Below, in pieces: positions 8,907 through 17,338 of a stretch of DNA of 38,417 nt (position 1 is the stretch's first letter; every line of letters starts with the position of its first letter). Both the position numbers and the translations under genes were made by a program. The notes beneath the pieces were generated by a model, which saw only the letters and a list, made by a program, of their open reading frames with translations, did no database searches and had not been told where the DNA came from. Origin of the DNA: Lentilactobacillus parabuchneri DSM 5707 = NBRC 107865 (lineage in GTDB: Bacteria > Bacillota > Bacilli > Lactobacillales > Lactobacillaceae); contig NZ_AZGK01000018.1 of the NCBI RefSeq assembly GCF_001435315.1, positions 1-38,417 of the forward strand, in the 5' to 3' direction.

Positions 8907-9689
8907 ATGAAAACAACTAGTTATCCACTTAAAACAGCCGTGATCGATAAAATGACAATTCCATTTACCGTTCGCCTTGCGTTAAATGACGAGGCTCCCG
9001 AACTTAGCCAACTATTTAAAGAATTAATATCTGAAATCACTGCAGATTTGACAGACGTTGACGAGACTTTCTCACCTTTCAAATCAACCTCGTTGGTAAC
9101 TCAATTTCGTGCCGGCGACGGTTCGCCGCTACTAACCTCAACAGCATTTGCCGAAGTCTTTAGTCTCGCCCAAATTGCTCGGCAAGAAACCGACGGCTAC
9201 TTTGACCCGTTCTTTGATGGCAACTACAATCCGACCGGACTCGTTAAAGGTTGGGCGATCAATCAGATTTTTGATCAACGTTTGCGGCCATTGCTTGCTG
9301 ATCCGGCTATCGTTGGCGTTTCATTAAATGGTGGTGGCGACATCGTGGTGGCCATTGATGAGCAGACCGACTTTCGCTGGCAGGTTGGCATTGAAGATCC
9401 CTTCGACGATACCATGATCTTGGGCCAATACGAGCTGAGAAATCAGGCAATCGCGACGTCGGGCATTAGCCGCAGAGGTGAACACATCAAACGAATGAGA
9501 AGTTCACTCCAGCAGGTAACCATCGTCAGCGACACACTCGTTTTCGCGGATACTTGGGCAACTGCCGGAATGGCAGCCGGAACCGAAATGCTTTTGAAGC
9601 TGATCGCAAAATATCAGTTAACCGGCGTCCTGGTTGACGCCCGCCGTGGACAGCTCCACTTTTCCGAAGGGAGCGTTCAATCATGGTAA
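8907..9689 (+). CDS. apbE: FAD:protein FMN transferase (ApbE family)
   Basis: This 260-residue protein uses FAD to attach FMN to Ser/Thr in the SGAT motif of partner proteins. It has the ApbE signatures SLNGGGDIVV and, near the C-terminus, ATAGMAAGTEML, plus ATSGISRRG. It is short for the family and shows no signal peptide or lipobox, although its likely substrate is anchored with its flavin domain outside. The start is the ATG at 8907, six bases past the previous stop, with AGGTGAG as ribosome site. The last bases overlap the next gene's start (9683), so translation is probably coupled. Confidence 0.88.
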   Translation: MKTTSYPLKTAVIDKMTIPFTVRLALNDEAPELSQLFKELISEITADLTDVDETFSPFKSTSLVTQFRAGDGSPLLTSTAFAEVFSLAQIARQETDGYFDPFFDGNYNPTGLVKGWAINQIFDQRLRPLLADPAIVGVSLNGGGDIVVAIDEQTDFRWQVGIEDPFDDTMILGQYELRNQAIATSGISRRGEHIKRMRSSLQQVTIVSDTLVFADTWATAGMAAGTEMLLKLIAKYQLTGVLVDARRGQLHFSEGSVQSW

Positions 9690-10966
9690 AGTCCCACAAC
9701 TACGCACTCGGGCTGACTTGGGCGATCATCTTGTTCGTCATCCCCCTGCCGATGATTCAAACACTCGCCGTTGGGCTGCCCGCCGCTTACGCTGACGAAT
9801 TTCAAGCAATTTACTTTGGCGCGATTGCTTACGCTTGGATGCTGGTCGCCATCTATTTGAGCACACGACCCAAATGGCTGGACCGCCTCATCGGCTTGCC
9901 AAATATGTACCTAATTCACGGCATGATGAGTATCGCCGCCGTTTTCCTCGCCTACCTTCACCAAAGTCAGACGGAGTCCATGGGCTGGATTAAGACCACC
10001 GGGGACTGGGCATACTGGTTATTACTCAGCCTACTTGGCTACTCGCTGATTTTTATGGCGGGGTGGCTCTCCAGTCGAGTAAAAATCGTCCAGCTCGTTA
10101 AATCTTGGCTGGCCCCTTTATTTAAACACGAAGTTTCCATTTGGATTCACCGGCTAAATCTGGTCGCAACTGTACTGGTATTCATCCACGTCATTTTGAT
10201 TAACTACGTTGTCGCGATCAAACCATTTATGTTTTGGTTCTATCTGTATAGCGGTCTGACACTGGTTAGTTACATCTGGTCAAAATACCAGAATTGGGTC
10301 AGAAATTCAAACGCTTCGTTGACAAATAATGTGGGAATCGCCGACAACGTTCGCGAGCTTGAACTGCAACCAAGCTCGAAGATTTCTGCACTTCCTGGAG
10401 ATTATATATTTGTTTCATTTCCGACCATCAAGGGGCTGTCAGAACTACACCCATTTTCATTGGTCAACTCCCCGACAGATTCATCGAAGCTCATTTTAGC
10501 GATTCGCGGAGATGGCGACTTCACCCGGTCTTTAGATCAAGTTCAACCGGGGACGCCTGCTAAAGTGACCGGCGGGTATGGACGTTATCAACCCTTTTTA
10601 ACCGAACATTCAGGGTATCAAAACATGGTTATTATTGCCGGTGGCATCGGTGTTGTACCGCTGCTCTCGATCATTGACAGCCATCCGGACGACAATATCC
10701 AGTTATTTTATACCGCGCATCGTCAGTCGGATTTGCTTTACCCAGAAAAGTTAGCCGACTGGCAGAAACGGCCAACGTTTCGACTTTTCCAGCAAGTTGG
10801 TCGATTTCAAGACGCCGAGGTTGTCCGTCAACTACCCAAGGACGGGCAAGACAACACCATTTTCCTGTTGGGCGGACCAAGTAAAATGACCCGGCATTGG
10901 CGGCGCGTTCTCCTCCGGAACGGCGCTTCATCCGGGCAAATTTATGCCGAAGAATTTGACTGGTAA
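9683..10966 (+). CDS. Ferric-reductase/NOX-like transmembrane flavocytochrome with FNR domain
   Basis: This 427-residue protein has about six membrane helices in the first 200 residues, then a ferredoxin-reductase module. Two helices carry His pairs: His79/His93 and His156/His169, spaced 13 and 12 residues apart, the arrangement used for two stacked b-hemes in ferric reductases and NADPH oxidases. The soluble part shows HPFSLVNSP (FAD binding), VTGGYGRY, AGGIGVVPLLS (NAD(P)H binding) and FLLGGPSKM. The inferred path is NAD(P)H, FAD, hemes, then the FMN protein outside. It overlaps apbE by seven bases. Lactobacilli generally do not make heme, so it may depend on supplied heme. Confidence 0.82.
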   Translation: MVKSHNYALGLTWAIILFVIPLPMIQTLAVGLPAAYADEFQAIYFGAIAYAWMLVAIYLSTRPKWLDRLIGLPNMYLIHGMMSIAAVFLAYLHQSQTESMGWIKTTGDWAYWLLLSLLGYSLIFMAGWLSSRVKIVQLVKSWLAPLFKHEVSIWIHRLNLVATVLVFIHVILINYVVAIKPFMFWFYLYSGLTLVSYIWSKYQNWVRNSNASLTNNVGIADNVRELELQPSSKISALPGDYIFVSFPTIKGLSELHPFSLVNSPTDSSKLILAIRGDGDFTRSLDQVQPGTPAKVTGGYGRYQPFLTEHSGYQNMVIIAGGIGVVPLLSIIDSHPDDNIQLFYTAHRQSDLLYPEKLADWQKRPTFRLFQQVGRFQDAEVVRQLPKDGQDNTIFLLGGPSKMTRHWRRVLLRNGASSGQIYAEEFDW

Positions 10967-10976
10967 CGACCATAAC

Positions 10977-11026
10977 TTGACAAATTTTCTGATTGCTTTA
11001 TATTTGTAACGATAGCAGTAACGATA
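10977..11026 (+). promoter_or_regulatory. Promoter and direct-repeat site of the L33 gene
   Basis: TTGACA at 10977-10982 and TATATT at 10999-11004 are 16 bases apart. Directly downstream GTAACGATA occurs twice, at 11006-11014 and 11018-11026, with a 12-base period. This could be an operator; no regulator is identified. Confidence 0.6.
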
Positions 11027-11045
11027 TAATGAAGGAGGCAAACCA

Positions 11046-11195
11046 ATGAGAATTCACGTTGTCATGCATAATAAAGAGACTGGTGAAGAATACTTAACAT
11101 CAAAAAATCGTCGAAACAACCCCGATCGCTTGAAGTTAATGAAGTATTCACCAAAGTTGCGTAAACGAGTGTTGTTTGAAGAGAAAAAGAGCTAA
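11046..11195 (+). CDS. rpmG: 50S ribosomal protein L33
   Basis: This 49-residue protein begins [20 protein letters not shown] and contains the L33 core [10 protein letters not shown] and KKYSPKLRK-like MKYSPKLRK, matching L33 in length and motif order. L33 is a small protein of the large ribosomal subunit. It has no Cys pairs, so it is the zinc-independent type. Lactobacilli often carry more than one L33 gene, and the zinc-free form can replace the zinc form when zinc is scarce. AAGGAGG sits eight bases before the ATG. It has its own promoter and terminator, away from other ribosomal genes. Confidence 0.92.
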   Translation: MRIHVVMHNKETGEEYLTSKNRRNNPDRLKLMKYSPKLRKRVLFEEKKS

Positions 11196-11207
11196 ATTCC
11201 AAATATT

Positions 11208-11254
11208 AAGACACTAAAAGCCGGAGAAAAGAAATCTCCGGCTTTTAGTGTCTT
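11208..11254. terminator. Bidirectional terminator between convergent rpmG and the 501-residue gene
   Basis: A perfect 20-bp stem, 11208-11227 with 11235-11254, has a seven-base A-rich loop. It lies between the stop codons of two convergent genes and can serve both. Confidence 0.93.
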
Positions 11255-11265
11255 ATAAACAAATT

Positions 11266-12771
11266 TCAATAATCCTTCTTTGACATCTCAATATTTCTTG
11301 TTGCCAGCGAAAGAAATTCAAGAAATTCAGGTTTGTCTGCCAATTGTAATTGGAGCTGTTTGATCCATCTCTGAACAAGTTTGCCATCACCACTGACCTC
11401 GAAAAAGTCATCCAAATCTTTTCGGAGTTGCCTTGGCGCGTTAGCAGAATCTTTTTTTGATTCAGGTACGACAACTTTATCATAGTAGAGTGCTGCGACC
11501 TCTTTTTTCCTATGTGGGTAAAGCTCAGGTAAATACTTTCGGATCATTGGTGCGCTATTATATTTTTTCAACTGGTCAAGCAGCTTTGAATACTCTTTTT
11601 CCGTTACTAAAATATCGCCAAACTCATAACGAGTGAGTTTCTTCTCCATTTCTTTTAAGAAGTTAGGATATATTTTCTCCCACAAGTTATCATCAATCAT
11701 GATATTTTTGTAAAGTTCATAGGCATTTGTCTGGTGAGATAATACACGCTTCCTTAAAAGCGGAATCACCTTGGCCTTTTGATCAGACATCACATATAGT
11801 CCTGTAAGTGAATCATCCCAACGTTCTTTCTGCCAGGCATTATTTCTTGGAGCTTCAAGGAGAATCTTTTCAGCCTCGTCAAAGTTTTCCTGGGACTCCA
11901 GAAAAGAAACCCATTGCTGGCGAATATCATCAATATCCATATTTGCCGTTGCAATCTCTTTAGCAAGTCCTATCTGCCCAGTTTGAACGGCGATCATGAT
12001 CCGCAAAATAATATGCTGCGTTTTTCGATCACCATTATCCCAAAAATCGGCATTTTTAACCAGTTTATCAGAAGCTGCAATCACTTCATCTGCGACATCT
12101 CGGGTGATCATCTCATGAATACTTTCGATGAATTCGTATCGTAAATTATCGTATCCCTGGAAGGCGTTGCTTCCAAATAGTTTTAGAGCTTGTTTTAAGT
12201 ACTTCTTCTGCAATTTAACATTTAGGCGCCCAGCATACTGAAAAACAAATTCCTCCAAAGCATCGAACGTCTCTTCGATGGTTTGGAGGATGTCGTTATT
12301 TTCGTACGTGTTGTCACGATAGACGACCATCAAATTTTTAATGATTATCAATAATGATGGGAACCCCAGCTGGAATGGAACCTCAGCATGACCTGTGGGA
12401 CCGATAATCTCAGTTAGGAAATCTAAAAAGAAGTGATTTAAATGCTGAATTTCAGAATATGTCCAACCTGATTCATTCCCAATACGAATTTCGTTCGAGA
12501 TAACGCCCCTAATATGTCGAATTTCACTTTCAATTGCCTTTTCATCAACCTGAAGTTCTTCAGACGTTACACGTTCGTTCTGAGGAAAATCATATTGATC
12601 TTGCTCATCTGTTTTGACTTCCAGATCAACTGGCTGATTATTGAAAACCGCTAAAATCATCTGAGCCATTTGCGGATGAAGCGCGCTAAGGTTTAGTAAT
12701 ACCTTTTTCAACTCATCTGTCTTTGCCTGATTAATCTTCTTAAATACTTCTTGTTGTGGACTCTTGCCCAT
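11266..12771 (-). CDS. Unidentified cytosolic helical protein, 501 residues
   Basis: I do not recognise a named family. The protein has no signal peptide or membrane segment and is rich in charged and aromatic residues. From about residue 80 to the end it looks like a chain of paired helices, as in TPR/HEAT-like solenoids. An acidic linker at about 50-75 separates a small N-terminal helical part from the rest. The C-terminal 150 residues resemble the helical tails found in some Firmicutes proteins with SWIM zinc fingers, but no SWIM motif is present. A ribosome site AAAGGAATAACA precedes the ATG. It is transcribed alone from the site at 12805. Confidence 0.7.
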   Translation of the reverse strand: MGKSPQQEVFKKINQAKTDELKKVLLNLSALHPQMAQMILAVFNNQPVDLEVKTDEQDQYDFPQNERVTSEELQVDEKAIESEIRHIRGVISNEIRIGNESGWTYSEIQHLNHFFLDFLTEIIGPTGHAEVPFQLGFPSLLIIIKNLMVVYRDNTYENNDILQTIEETFDALEEFVFQYAGRLNVKLQKKYLKQALKLFGSNAFQGYDNLRYEFIESIHEMITRDVADEVIAASDKLVKNADFWDNGDRKTQHIILRIMIAVQTGQIGLAKEIATANMDIDDIRQQWVSFLESQENFDEAEKILLEAPRNNAWQKERWDDSLTGLYVMSDQKAKVIPLLRKRVLSHQTNAYELYKNIMIDDNLWEKIYPNFLKEMEKKLTRYEFGDILVTEKEYSKLLDQLKKYNSAPMIRKYLPELYPHRKKEVAALYYDKVVVPESKKDSANAPRQLRKDLDDFFEVSGDGKLVQRWIKQLQLQLADKPEFLEFLSLATRNIEMSKKDY

Positions 12772-12804
12772 TGTTATTCCTTTGTGGAAACATTATTTAG
12801 GTGA

Positions 12805-12813
12805 ATTGTATCA
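12805..12813 (-). promoter_or_regulatory. Extended -10 promoter of the 501-residue gene
   Basis: On the minus strand TGATACAAT gives a TGn extension and a TACAAT hexamer (12805-12810), about 33 bases upstream of the ATG. A TTGATT lies about 19 bases further up. Confidence 0.45.
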
Positions 12814-12867
12814 TAATTTATTTACAGTTAATCAAAAAGGATAACATTTTTTTAGAACCAACCCTTT

Positions 12868-13176
12868 CTATAACTTGTTTGATTTTTCATACTCCATAAA
12901 CTGATACAGCAACAACTCCATAATCACAATCAATGAAACGTGTGACGTCATGTCAATGCCACTAACCTTGAGTTCATCTGTAAATAAATACAAATTCTCA
13001 TCACTCATATTTTGGATGGTATTATTATTGGCGCCGGTAATTGAGACAAGCATCGCGTACTGCCGTTGACTCTGGAGACTCTGGAGATTTTGAATAATTG
13101 AAATCAGCTCATCGTCTTCACCTGCATAGTCAAAAACAAAGATCACATCGTCCTTCTTGACGTTTCGATAGGCCAA
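12868..13176 (-). pseudogene. C-terminal remnant of an RpiR-family regulator (SIS domain)
   Basis: This 102-residue frame encodes only the last part of a sugar-isomerase (SIS) domain: KKDDVIFVFDYAGEDDELI, then LVSITGANNNTI, then a helix-rich tail. It is the layout seen at the end of RpiR-type regulators. The N-terminal helix-turn-helix domain and the first half of SIS are missing. It directly follows, out of frame, the truncated carbamate kinase start, so it has lost its own start and is unlikely to be functional. Identity with RpiR is inferred from the SIS pattern. Confidence 0.7.
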
Positions 13177-13277
13177 CCGTCTTTGGCAGTTTTCTTAACT
13201 GCTTTCATTTGAGCTTCGGCCGAAGCGTCCTTTGAAAGGATCGCATTGCCACCTAATGCAACAACAATTTTAGCCAA
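13143..13277 (-). pseudogene. 5' fragment of a carbamate kinase gene (aguC/arcC type)
   Basis: A TTG at 13277, preceded by GGAGG, opens a 44-codon frame beginning MAKIVVALGGNAILSKDA, the universal N-terminus of carbamate kinases. Homology ends after about residue 31 (KAVKKTAK). The next codons come from RpiR-type DNA in another frame and reach a stop at 13143. About 280 codons of the kinase are gone. Its ribosome site overlaps the stop of the agmatine deiminase gene, as expected for an aguA-aguC operon. Carbamate kinase would normally recover ATP from carbamoyl phosphate in agmatine catabolism. Confidence 0.85.
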
Positions 13278-13289
13278 TACGACTTCCTC

Positions 13290-14387
13290 CTATCTGCCAG
13301 ATGGCACTTGTTGGGTGATGCAATGAATATTACCACCACCGAGTAAAATTTCGCGGGCAGGAACCCCAATGACTTTGCGATCCGGATACAACCGTTTCAG
13401 GGTTTCTTCTGCCTTTTGATCATTTGGATCGTTGAAAGTTGGAAAGACAATCCCACCATTTGCGGTGTAGTAGTTGACGTAGCTGGCTGCAAGACGGTCG
13501 CCTTCAAGACGCGGTAAGCTGCCGTCAACGGCGTCAACGCCTTCGCTTTCTTCTTTGGTGATCATAACCGGCTTTGGCACATACAGCTTTTCAACTTGAA
13601 TCTTTCGACCACGGGCATCCGTTGCGTTGCTCAAAATGTCGTAGTTTTCCTTTGAAATTTCGTATTGTGGGTCATTCTTGTCATCAGTCCAAGCTAAGGC
13701 AACAACCCCAGGCTTCACAAAGTTAGCGATGTTGTCAACGTGACCGTTGGTTTCATCCAAATAAATGCCCCGCTTGAGCCAAATCACCTTATCCAGGTTC
13801 AAGTATTCTTTTAAAACATTTTCAATTTGTTCTTTTGATAATTGTGAATTTCGACCTTTGGAAAGCAGGCATTCTTCGGTCGTAATCAAGGTTCCTTCAC
13901 CATCAACGTGAATTGATCCGCCTTCCAAAATGAAGTCGTCCAAACGGTAACGGTCGGCGTGCTCAAGTTCAGTGACTTTTTGAGCAACCCGGTCATCCTT
14001 ATCCCATGGGAAGTACAGGCCATCAACCAGGCCGCCCCATGAGTTGAAGGTCCAGTCAACGCCGCGAAGTTCGCCTTCGTCATTGACCACGAAGCTTGGG
14101 CCACAATCACGGATCCAAGCATCGTCACTGGAGATTTCAATCACTTCAACGTTGTCGGGTAACATATGACGCGCGTTGGCATACTGCGCATCGGAAACGC
14201 CAACTGTGACGTGTTCAAACTGAGAAATTGCTTTGGCAACATTGACAAATGTATGCTGTGCGGGTTTTGCGCCATTACGCCAGTTGTCCGGTCGTTCTGG
14301 CCAGAGAATGTAGACACCCTTATGATGTTCAAATTCGCCGGGCATTCTGAAGCCGTCTTTTTTAGGTGATGATTGTACAGTTTTCAT
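13290..14387 (-). CDS. aguA: Agmatine deiminase
   Basis: This 365-residue enzyme hydrolyses agmatine to N-carbamoylputrescine and ammonia. It belongs to the guanidino-group modifying fold and has the family motifs [35 protein letters not shown] and the C-terminal [13 protein letters not shown] with the catalytic Cys356. Length is normal. AAGGAGC precedes the ATG. In lactic acid bacteria it usually sits with a putrescine carbamoyltransferase, an agmatine/putrescine antiporter and a carbamate kinase. Here the first two are absent and the kinase is a fragment, so the enzyme stands alone. It may be a second aguA copy supporting a cluster elsewhere. Confidence 0.95.
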   Translation of the reverse strand: MKTVQSSPKKDGFRMPGEFEHHKGVYILWPERPDNWRNGAKPAQHTFVNVAKAISQFEHVTVGVSDAQYANARHMLPDNVEVIEISSDDAWIRDCGPSFVVNDEGELRGVDWTFNSWGGLVDGLYFPWDKDDRVAQKVTELEHADRYRLDDFILEGGSIHVDGEGTLITTEECLLSKGRNSQLSKEQIENVLKEYLNLDKVIWLKRGIYLDETNGHVDNIANFVKPGVVALAWTDDKNDPQYEISKENYDILSNATDARGRKIQVEKLYVPKPVMITKEESEGVDAVDGSLPRLEGDRLAASYVNYYTANGGIVFPTFNDPNDQKAEETLKRLYPDRKVIGVPAREILLGGGNIHCITQQVPSGR

Positions 14388-14449
14388 CGTATTTTGCTCC
14401 TTACGTTAAATCGAGTTGTTGGTTTTCACTTAAAAATATACAACATTTT

Positions 14450-14483
14450 AAAAAAGGGAACCCCGGACCGGGTTCCCTTTTTT
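14450..14483. terminator. Terminator between menE and aguA
   Basis: GGGAACCC at 14456-14463 pairs with GGGTTCCC at 14470-14477, flanked by AAAAAA and TTTTTT that extend the stem. It ends the menB-menE transcript and lies upstream of the aguA promoter region. Confidence 0.88.
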
Positions 14484-14562
14484 GTGATTATTTGTCTACT
14501 TTGTACCATTATTATGCCATATGATTTGCTGCGCCGTCAATTCAAACACTCTTAAACCAAAC

Positions 14563-15993
14563 TCAAAGAGATGCATCAATTCGCTGCTTTAATTTGAATC
14601 GCTGTACTTTGCCACCGGCATTCATTGGCAACTGGTCAATTTGAATAAATTGCTTTGGAACCTTATAGTGAGCCAATCTTTGGCGGCCAAATTGAATGAG
14701 TTCCGGTTCAGAAATTGGTTGATTCCCTACCACAAAGGCGACAGGGCGTTGACCCCACTTTGCGTCATCAACGCCAACAATCGCAATTCCATCAACGTCG
14801 GGACGTTGCAGATAAACCGATTCAATTTCATCGGGGAAAATGTTCTCACCACCAGAAATAATCATGTCGTCGATCCGTCCATCAATATATAAAAAGCCGT
14901 CGCTGTCAAAATGGCCAATATCACCTGTCCGATACCACCCATCGGCGGTCAACTTGTCAGGTAATGCCTGGGGTCGATTTAAATAACCAACCGTCAGTGC
15001 CGGTGTTTTCAATAACACTTCCTGATTTCTTTCTGCTAATTTAAGTTGGGTCAAAAACAGCGGTTTGCCGACAGAACCAATCCGTGAATCGGCATCTGCA
15101 TCATTTAGGGCAACAATCTGCGAACAGGTCTCCGTCATGCCGTACGATTGAACAACCGGAATTTGTAATTGACGACAGTCCTTCAACGTTTCAAGGTCAA
15201 TTGGCCCGCCGCCCAGTAACATGCATCTAAAATACGGGTTATAAACATTGCGCTGGTCACGCCGCAAATCCAAGAGCTTTTTGAGCATATAAGGCACAAC
15301 CGAAATTGTCGAAATCGGTTCGGTGGTTAAAATATGGTCAACGACAACCGGGTCAAAGTGGTCAATCAGCCGGACCGTCATCCCATAAATCAACCCCCGC
15401 ATCATAATCGAAAAGCCACTAATGTGAAAAATTGGCACTGCACAAAGCCATTCGTCATGTCCAGTCAACCCAAGGTTAAGCGATGATGAAACGGCTGAGG
15501 CAAAGTGGTTGCCAAAGGTTTGCATCACGCCCTTTGGTGCACCAGTCGTTCCCGACGTGTACATAATACTTGCGACATCTGCGTTGTTAAACTGGTCCAC
15601 CAATTGATGGGGCTGGGCATCGCTTTGCTCCAGCGCACTGAATTTCATAAATGGGGCCCGAAAATCGGATCGCCAAAGTGCATCGTCGACCAAACACACC
15701 GCTGCTTGACTGTCGGTTAGTTGACGGCCAATTTCTTCATCTGATAAGCGCCAGTTAATCCAAACAATCGTCTTTCCAGTGCCTAAAACCGCCAGTGCCA
15801 TCAGATAGCCGGCCAACGAATTTCTAGTCATCATCGCAACCCGCTTGCCTTTTACGGCAGGAGATGCCAGCAATTTCCCAGCAGTCACTTCAACTCGTGA
15901 CTTCAACTCAGCAAACGTGAGCCGCGTCTGGCCATCATCGACCGCAAGTTTGGCTGGTGAAATCAGTGCTTGTTTTAAAATCCAATTATCCAA
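14563..15993 (-). CDS. menE: o-Succinylbenzoate-CoA ligase
   Basis: This 476-residue acyl-adenylate enzyme would activate o-succinylbenzoate with CoA in menaquinone synthesis. It has the adenylation P-loop SIMYTSGTTGAPKGV, the YGMTET motif, and YRTGDIGHF followed by DGRIDDMIISGGENIFP. I chose the TTG at 15993 because AGAGG (16003-16007) lies nine bases upstream; the TTG at 16002 directly abuts that site. Five bases after menB ends its ribosome site begins, so the two are one operon. MenE identity rests on this neighbour, since the fold is shared with other acyl-CoA ligases. No menF, menD or menC is in view. Confidence 0.88.
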   Translation of the reverse strand: MDNWILKQALISPAKLAVDDGQTRLTFAELKSRVEVTAGKLLASPAVKGKRVAMMTRNSLAGYLMALAVLGTGKTIVWINWRLSDEEIGRQLTDSQAAVCLVDDALWRSDFRAPFMKFSALEQSDAQPHQLVDQFNNADVASIMYTSGTTGAPKGVMQTFGNHFASAVSSSLNLGLTGHDEWLCAVPIFHISGFSIMMRGLIYGMTVRLIDHFDPVVVDHILTTEPISTISVVPYMLKKLLDLRRDQRNVYNPYFRCMLLGGGPIDLETLKDCRQLQIPVVQSYGMTETCSQIVALNDADADSRIGSVGKPLFLTQLKLAERNQEVLLKTPALTVGYLNRPQALPDKLTADGWYRTGDIGHFDSDGFLYIDGRIDDMIISGGENIFPDEIESVYLQRPDVDGIAIVGVDDAKWGQRPVAFVVGNQPISEPELIQFGRQRLAHYKVPKQFIQIDQLPMNAGGKVQRFKLKQRIDASL

Positions 15994-16007
15994 CGCCTTC
16001 AACCTCT

Positions 16008-16829
16008 TTATGGAAATTTGGGGAACTGGTCGAAGTCCGGCTTGCGCTTTTCATTAAAAGCATCCCGGCCTTCTTTTCCTTCGTCCGTGGTATAAAATAA
16101 CATCGTCGCATCGCCACCCAGCTGCTGGAGGCCAGCCAAGCCATCTGTGTCAGCGTTCATAGCCGCCTTGATAAACCGCAGGGCAGTTGGGGACTTTTGT
16201 AGGATTTCGTAACACCAATCAAGGGTTTCGGATTCAACGTCTTTAAGCGGCACCACTTTGTTGATCCAGTTCATTTGAAACGCTTCTTCAGCACTGTAGA
16301 AATGATTTAGGAACCAGACTTCTTTGGCCCGTTTATGGCCGATCACCCGGGCTAAATAACCAGAGCCGTAGCCTGCGTCAAAGCTGCCGACTTTCGGTCC
16401 GGTTTGGCCAAACTGCGCATTGTCGGCGGCAATCGTCAAATCACAAACCAGCTGAAGAATATTTCCGCCGCCGACTGACCAACCCTTTACCATAGCGATG
16501 ACCGGCTTAGGGATAATTCGAATTAAGTGCTGAAGGTCGAGCACGTTTAACCTTGCGATGTGGTCTGGGCCAACGTATCCGCCGTTACCGCGAACACCTT
16601 GGTCGCCACCCGAAGAAAAGGCCTTGTCGCCCGCACCGGTTAGGATAATGACCCCAATTGTGCTATCATCACGACAGATATTAAATGCGTCAATCATTTC
16701 TTGGATGGTGACCGGCGTAAATGCGTTCATCTTTTCAGGTCGATTCATGGTAATTTTGGCAATTTTATCTGCCCGTTCAAAAATAATTTCTTTGTATGAT
16801 TTAACTGCTTCCCATTTAACTGAAGTCAT
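16008..16829 (-). CDS. menB: 1,4-Dihydroxy-2-naphthoyl-CoA synthase
   Basis: This 273-residue crotonase-fold enzyme closes the second ring in menaquinone synthesis. MenB-specific motifs are present: [20 protein letters not shown] for the oxyanion hole, and [24 protein letters not shown]. Length matches the family. GAAAGGAT is the ribosome site before the ATG. It heads the menB-menE operon and is divergent from a probable DHNA-CoA thioesterase only about 36 bases away. Confidence 0.96.
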   Translation of the reverse strand: MTSVKWEAVKSYKEIIFERADKIAKITMNRPEKMNAFTPVTIQEMIDAFNICRDDSTIGVIILTGAGDKAFSSGGDQGVRGNGGYVGPDHIARLNVLDLQHLIRIIPKPVIAMVKGWSVGGGNILQLVCDLTIAADNAQFGQTGPKVGSFDAGYGSGYLARVIGHKRAKEVWFLNHFYSAEEAFQMNWINKVVPLKDVESETLDWCYEILQKSPTALRFIKAAMNADTDGLAGLQQLGGDATMLFYTTDEGKEGRDAFNEKRKPDFDQFPKFP

Positions 16830-16865
16830 TTGTTTTTATCCTTTCAACCATGGAGTGTGAATAAA

Positions 16866-17231
16866 TTGTCTAATTTAATTGAATTGCTGGGGATTCAAAC
16901 CGTTTCCGTCAGCAAAACTAAAGTTATTATATCACTAGAAGTCACTGATTCTGTCAAACAACCGTATGGCATCGTCCACGGCGGGATCAACTCGGTCCTG
17001 GCAGAAACGGCGGCCTCGATTGGGGCAAATGGGCTCCTCGACTCGGACCGATATGCGGTCGGCATTAATATCTCAACTCAACATTTAATGCCGGCCAAAT
17101 CAGGGACCCTGGTGGCGACCGCGGAACCGCTGCATGTCGGCAATCGAATTCAGACTTGGCAGGTAGAAATTGCGAATAACAACGTTCTGACCAGTACCAG
17201 TGTGGTCACATTGACGACGCTCAAAAAATAA
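16866..17231 (+). CDS. menI: Hotdog-fold thioesterase, probable DHNA-CoA thioesterase
   Basis: This 121-residue PaaI-type hotdog thioesterase has the motif YGIVHGGINSVLAETAAS, with the helix-borne catalytic acidic residue in AET. It would hydrolyse 1,4-dihydroxy-2-naphthoyl-CoA made by MenB; this role comes from the adjacent menB-menE, as the fold alone is not specific. The TTG at 16866 stands ten bases after GGAG; a GTG at 16857 is in frame but abuts that site. No menH or menA is visible. The short divergent gap means the two promoters must overlap or lie inside the opposing genes. Confidence 0.8.
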   Translation: MSNLIELLGIQTVSVSKTKVIISLEVTDSVKQPYGIVHGGINSVLAETAASIGANGLLDSDRYAVGINISTQHLMPAKSGTLVATAEPLHVGNRIQTWQVEIANNNVLTSTSVVTLTTLKK

Positions 17232-17269
17232 GTGTAGACTAAACAGCGGTTAGCTTCCAGAGTAAAAGA

Positions 17270-17320
17270 AAAGGTTCGGAGATGAACAAAGGCGTTCATT
17301 GCCGAACCTTTTTACTTTTC
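17270..17320 (+). terminator. Terminator of the thioesterase gene
   Basis: AAAAGGTTCGG (about 17270-17280) pairs with CCGAACCTTTT (17302-17312), enclosing an inner ATGAAC/GTTCAT stem, followed by a T-rich run. Just upstream, 17246-17263 is the reverse complement of 171-188. Confidence 0.8.
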
Positions 17321-17338
17321 CTTTTACCTAGCGAAAAC

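Noticed and set aside
13886-14332. Two short minus-strand frames of 84 and 63 codons inside aguA
   Set aside because: They are shadow frames of the agmatine deiminase gene, with no signals of their own.
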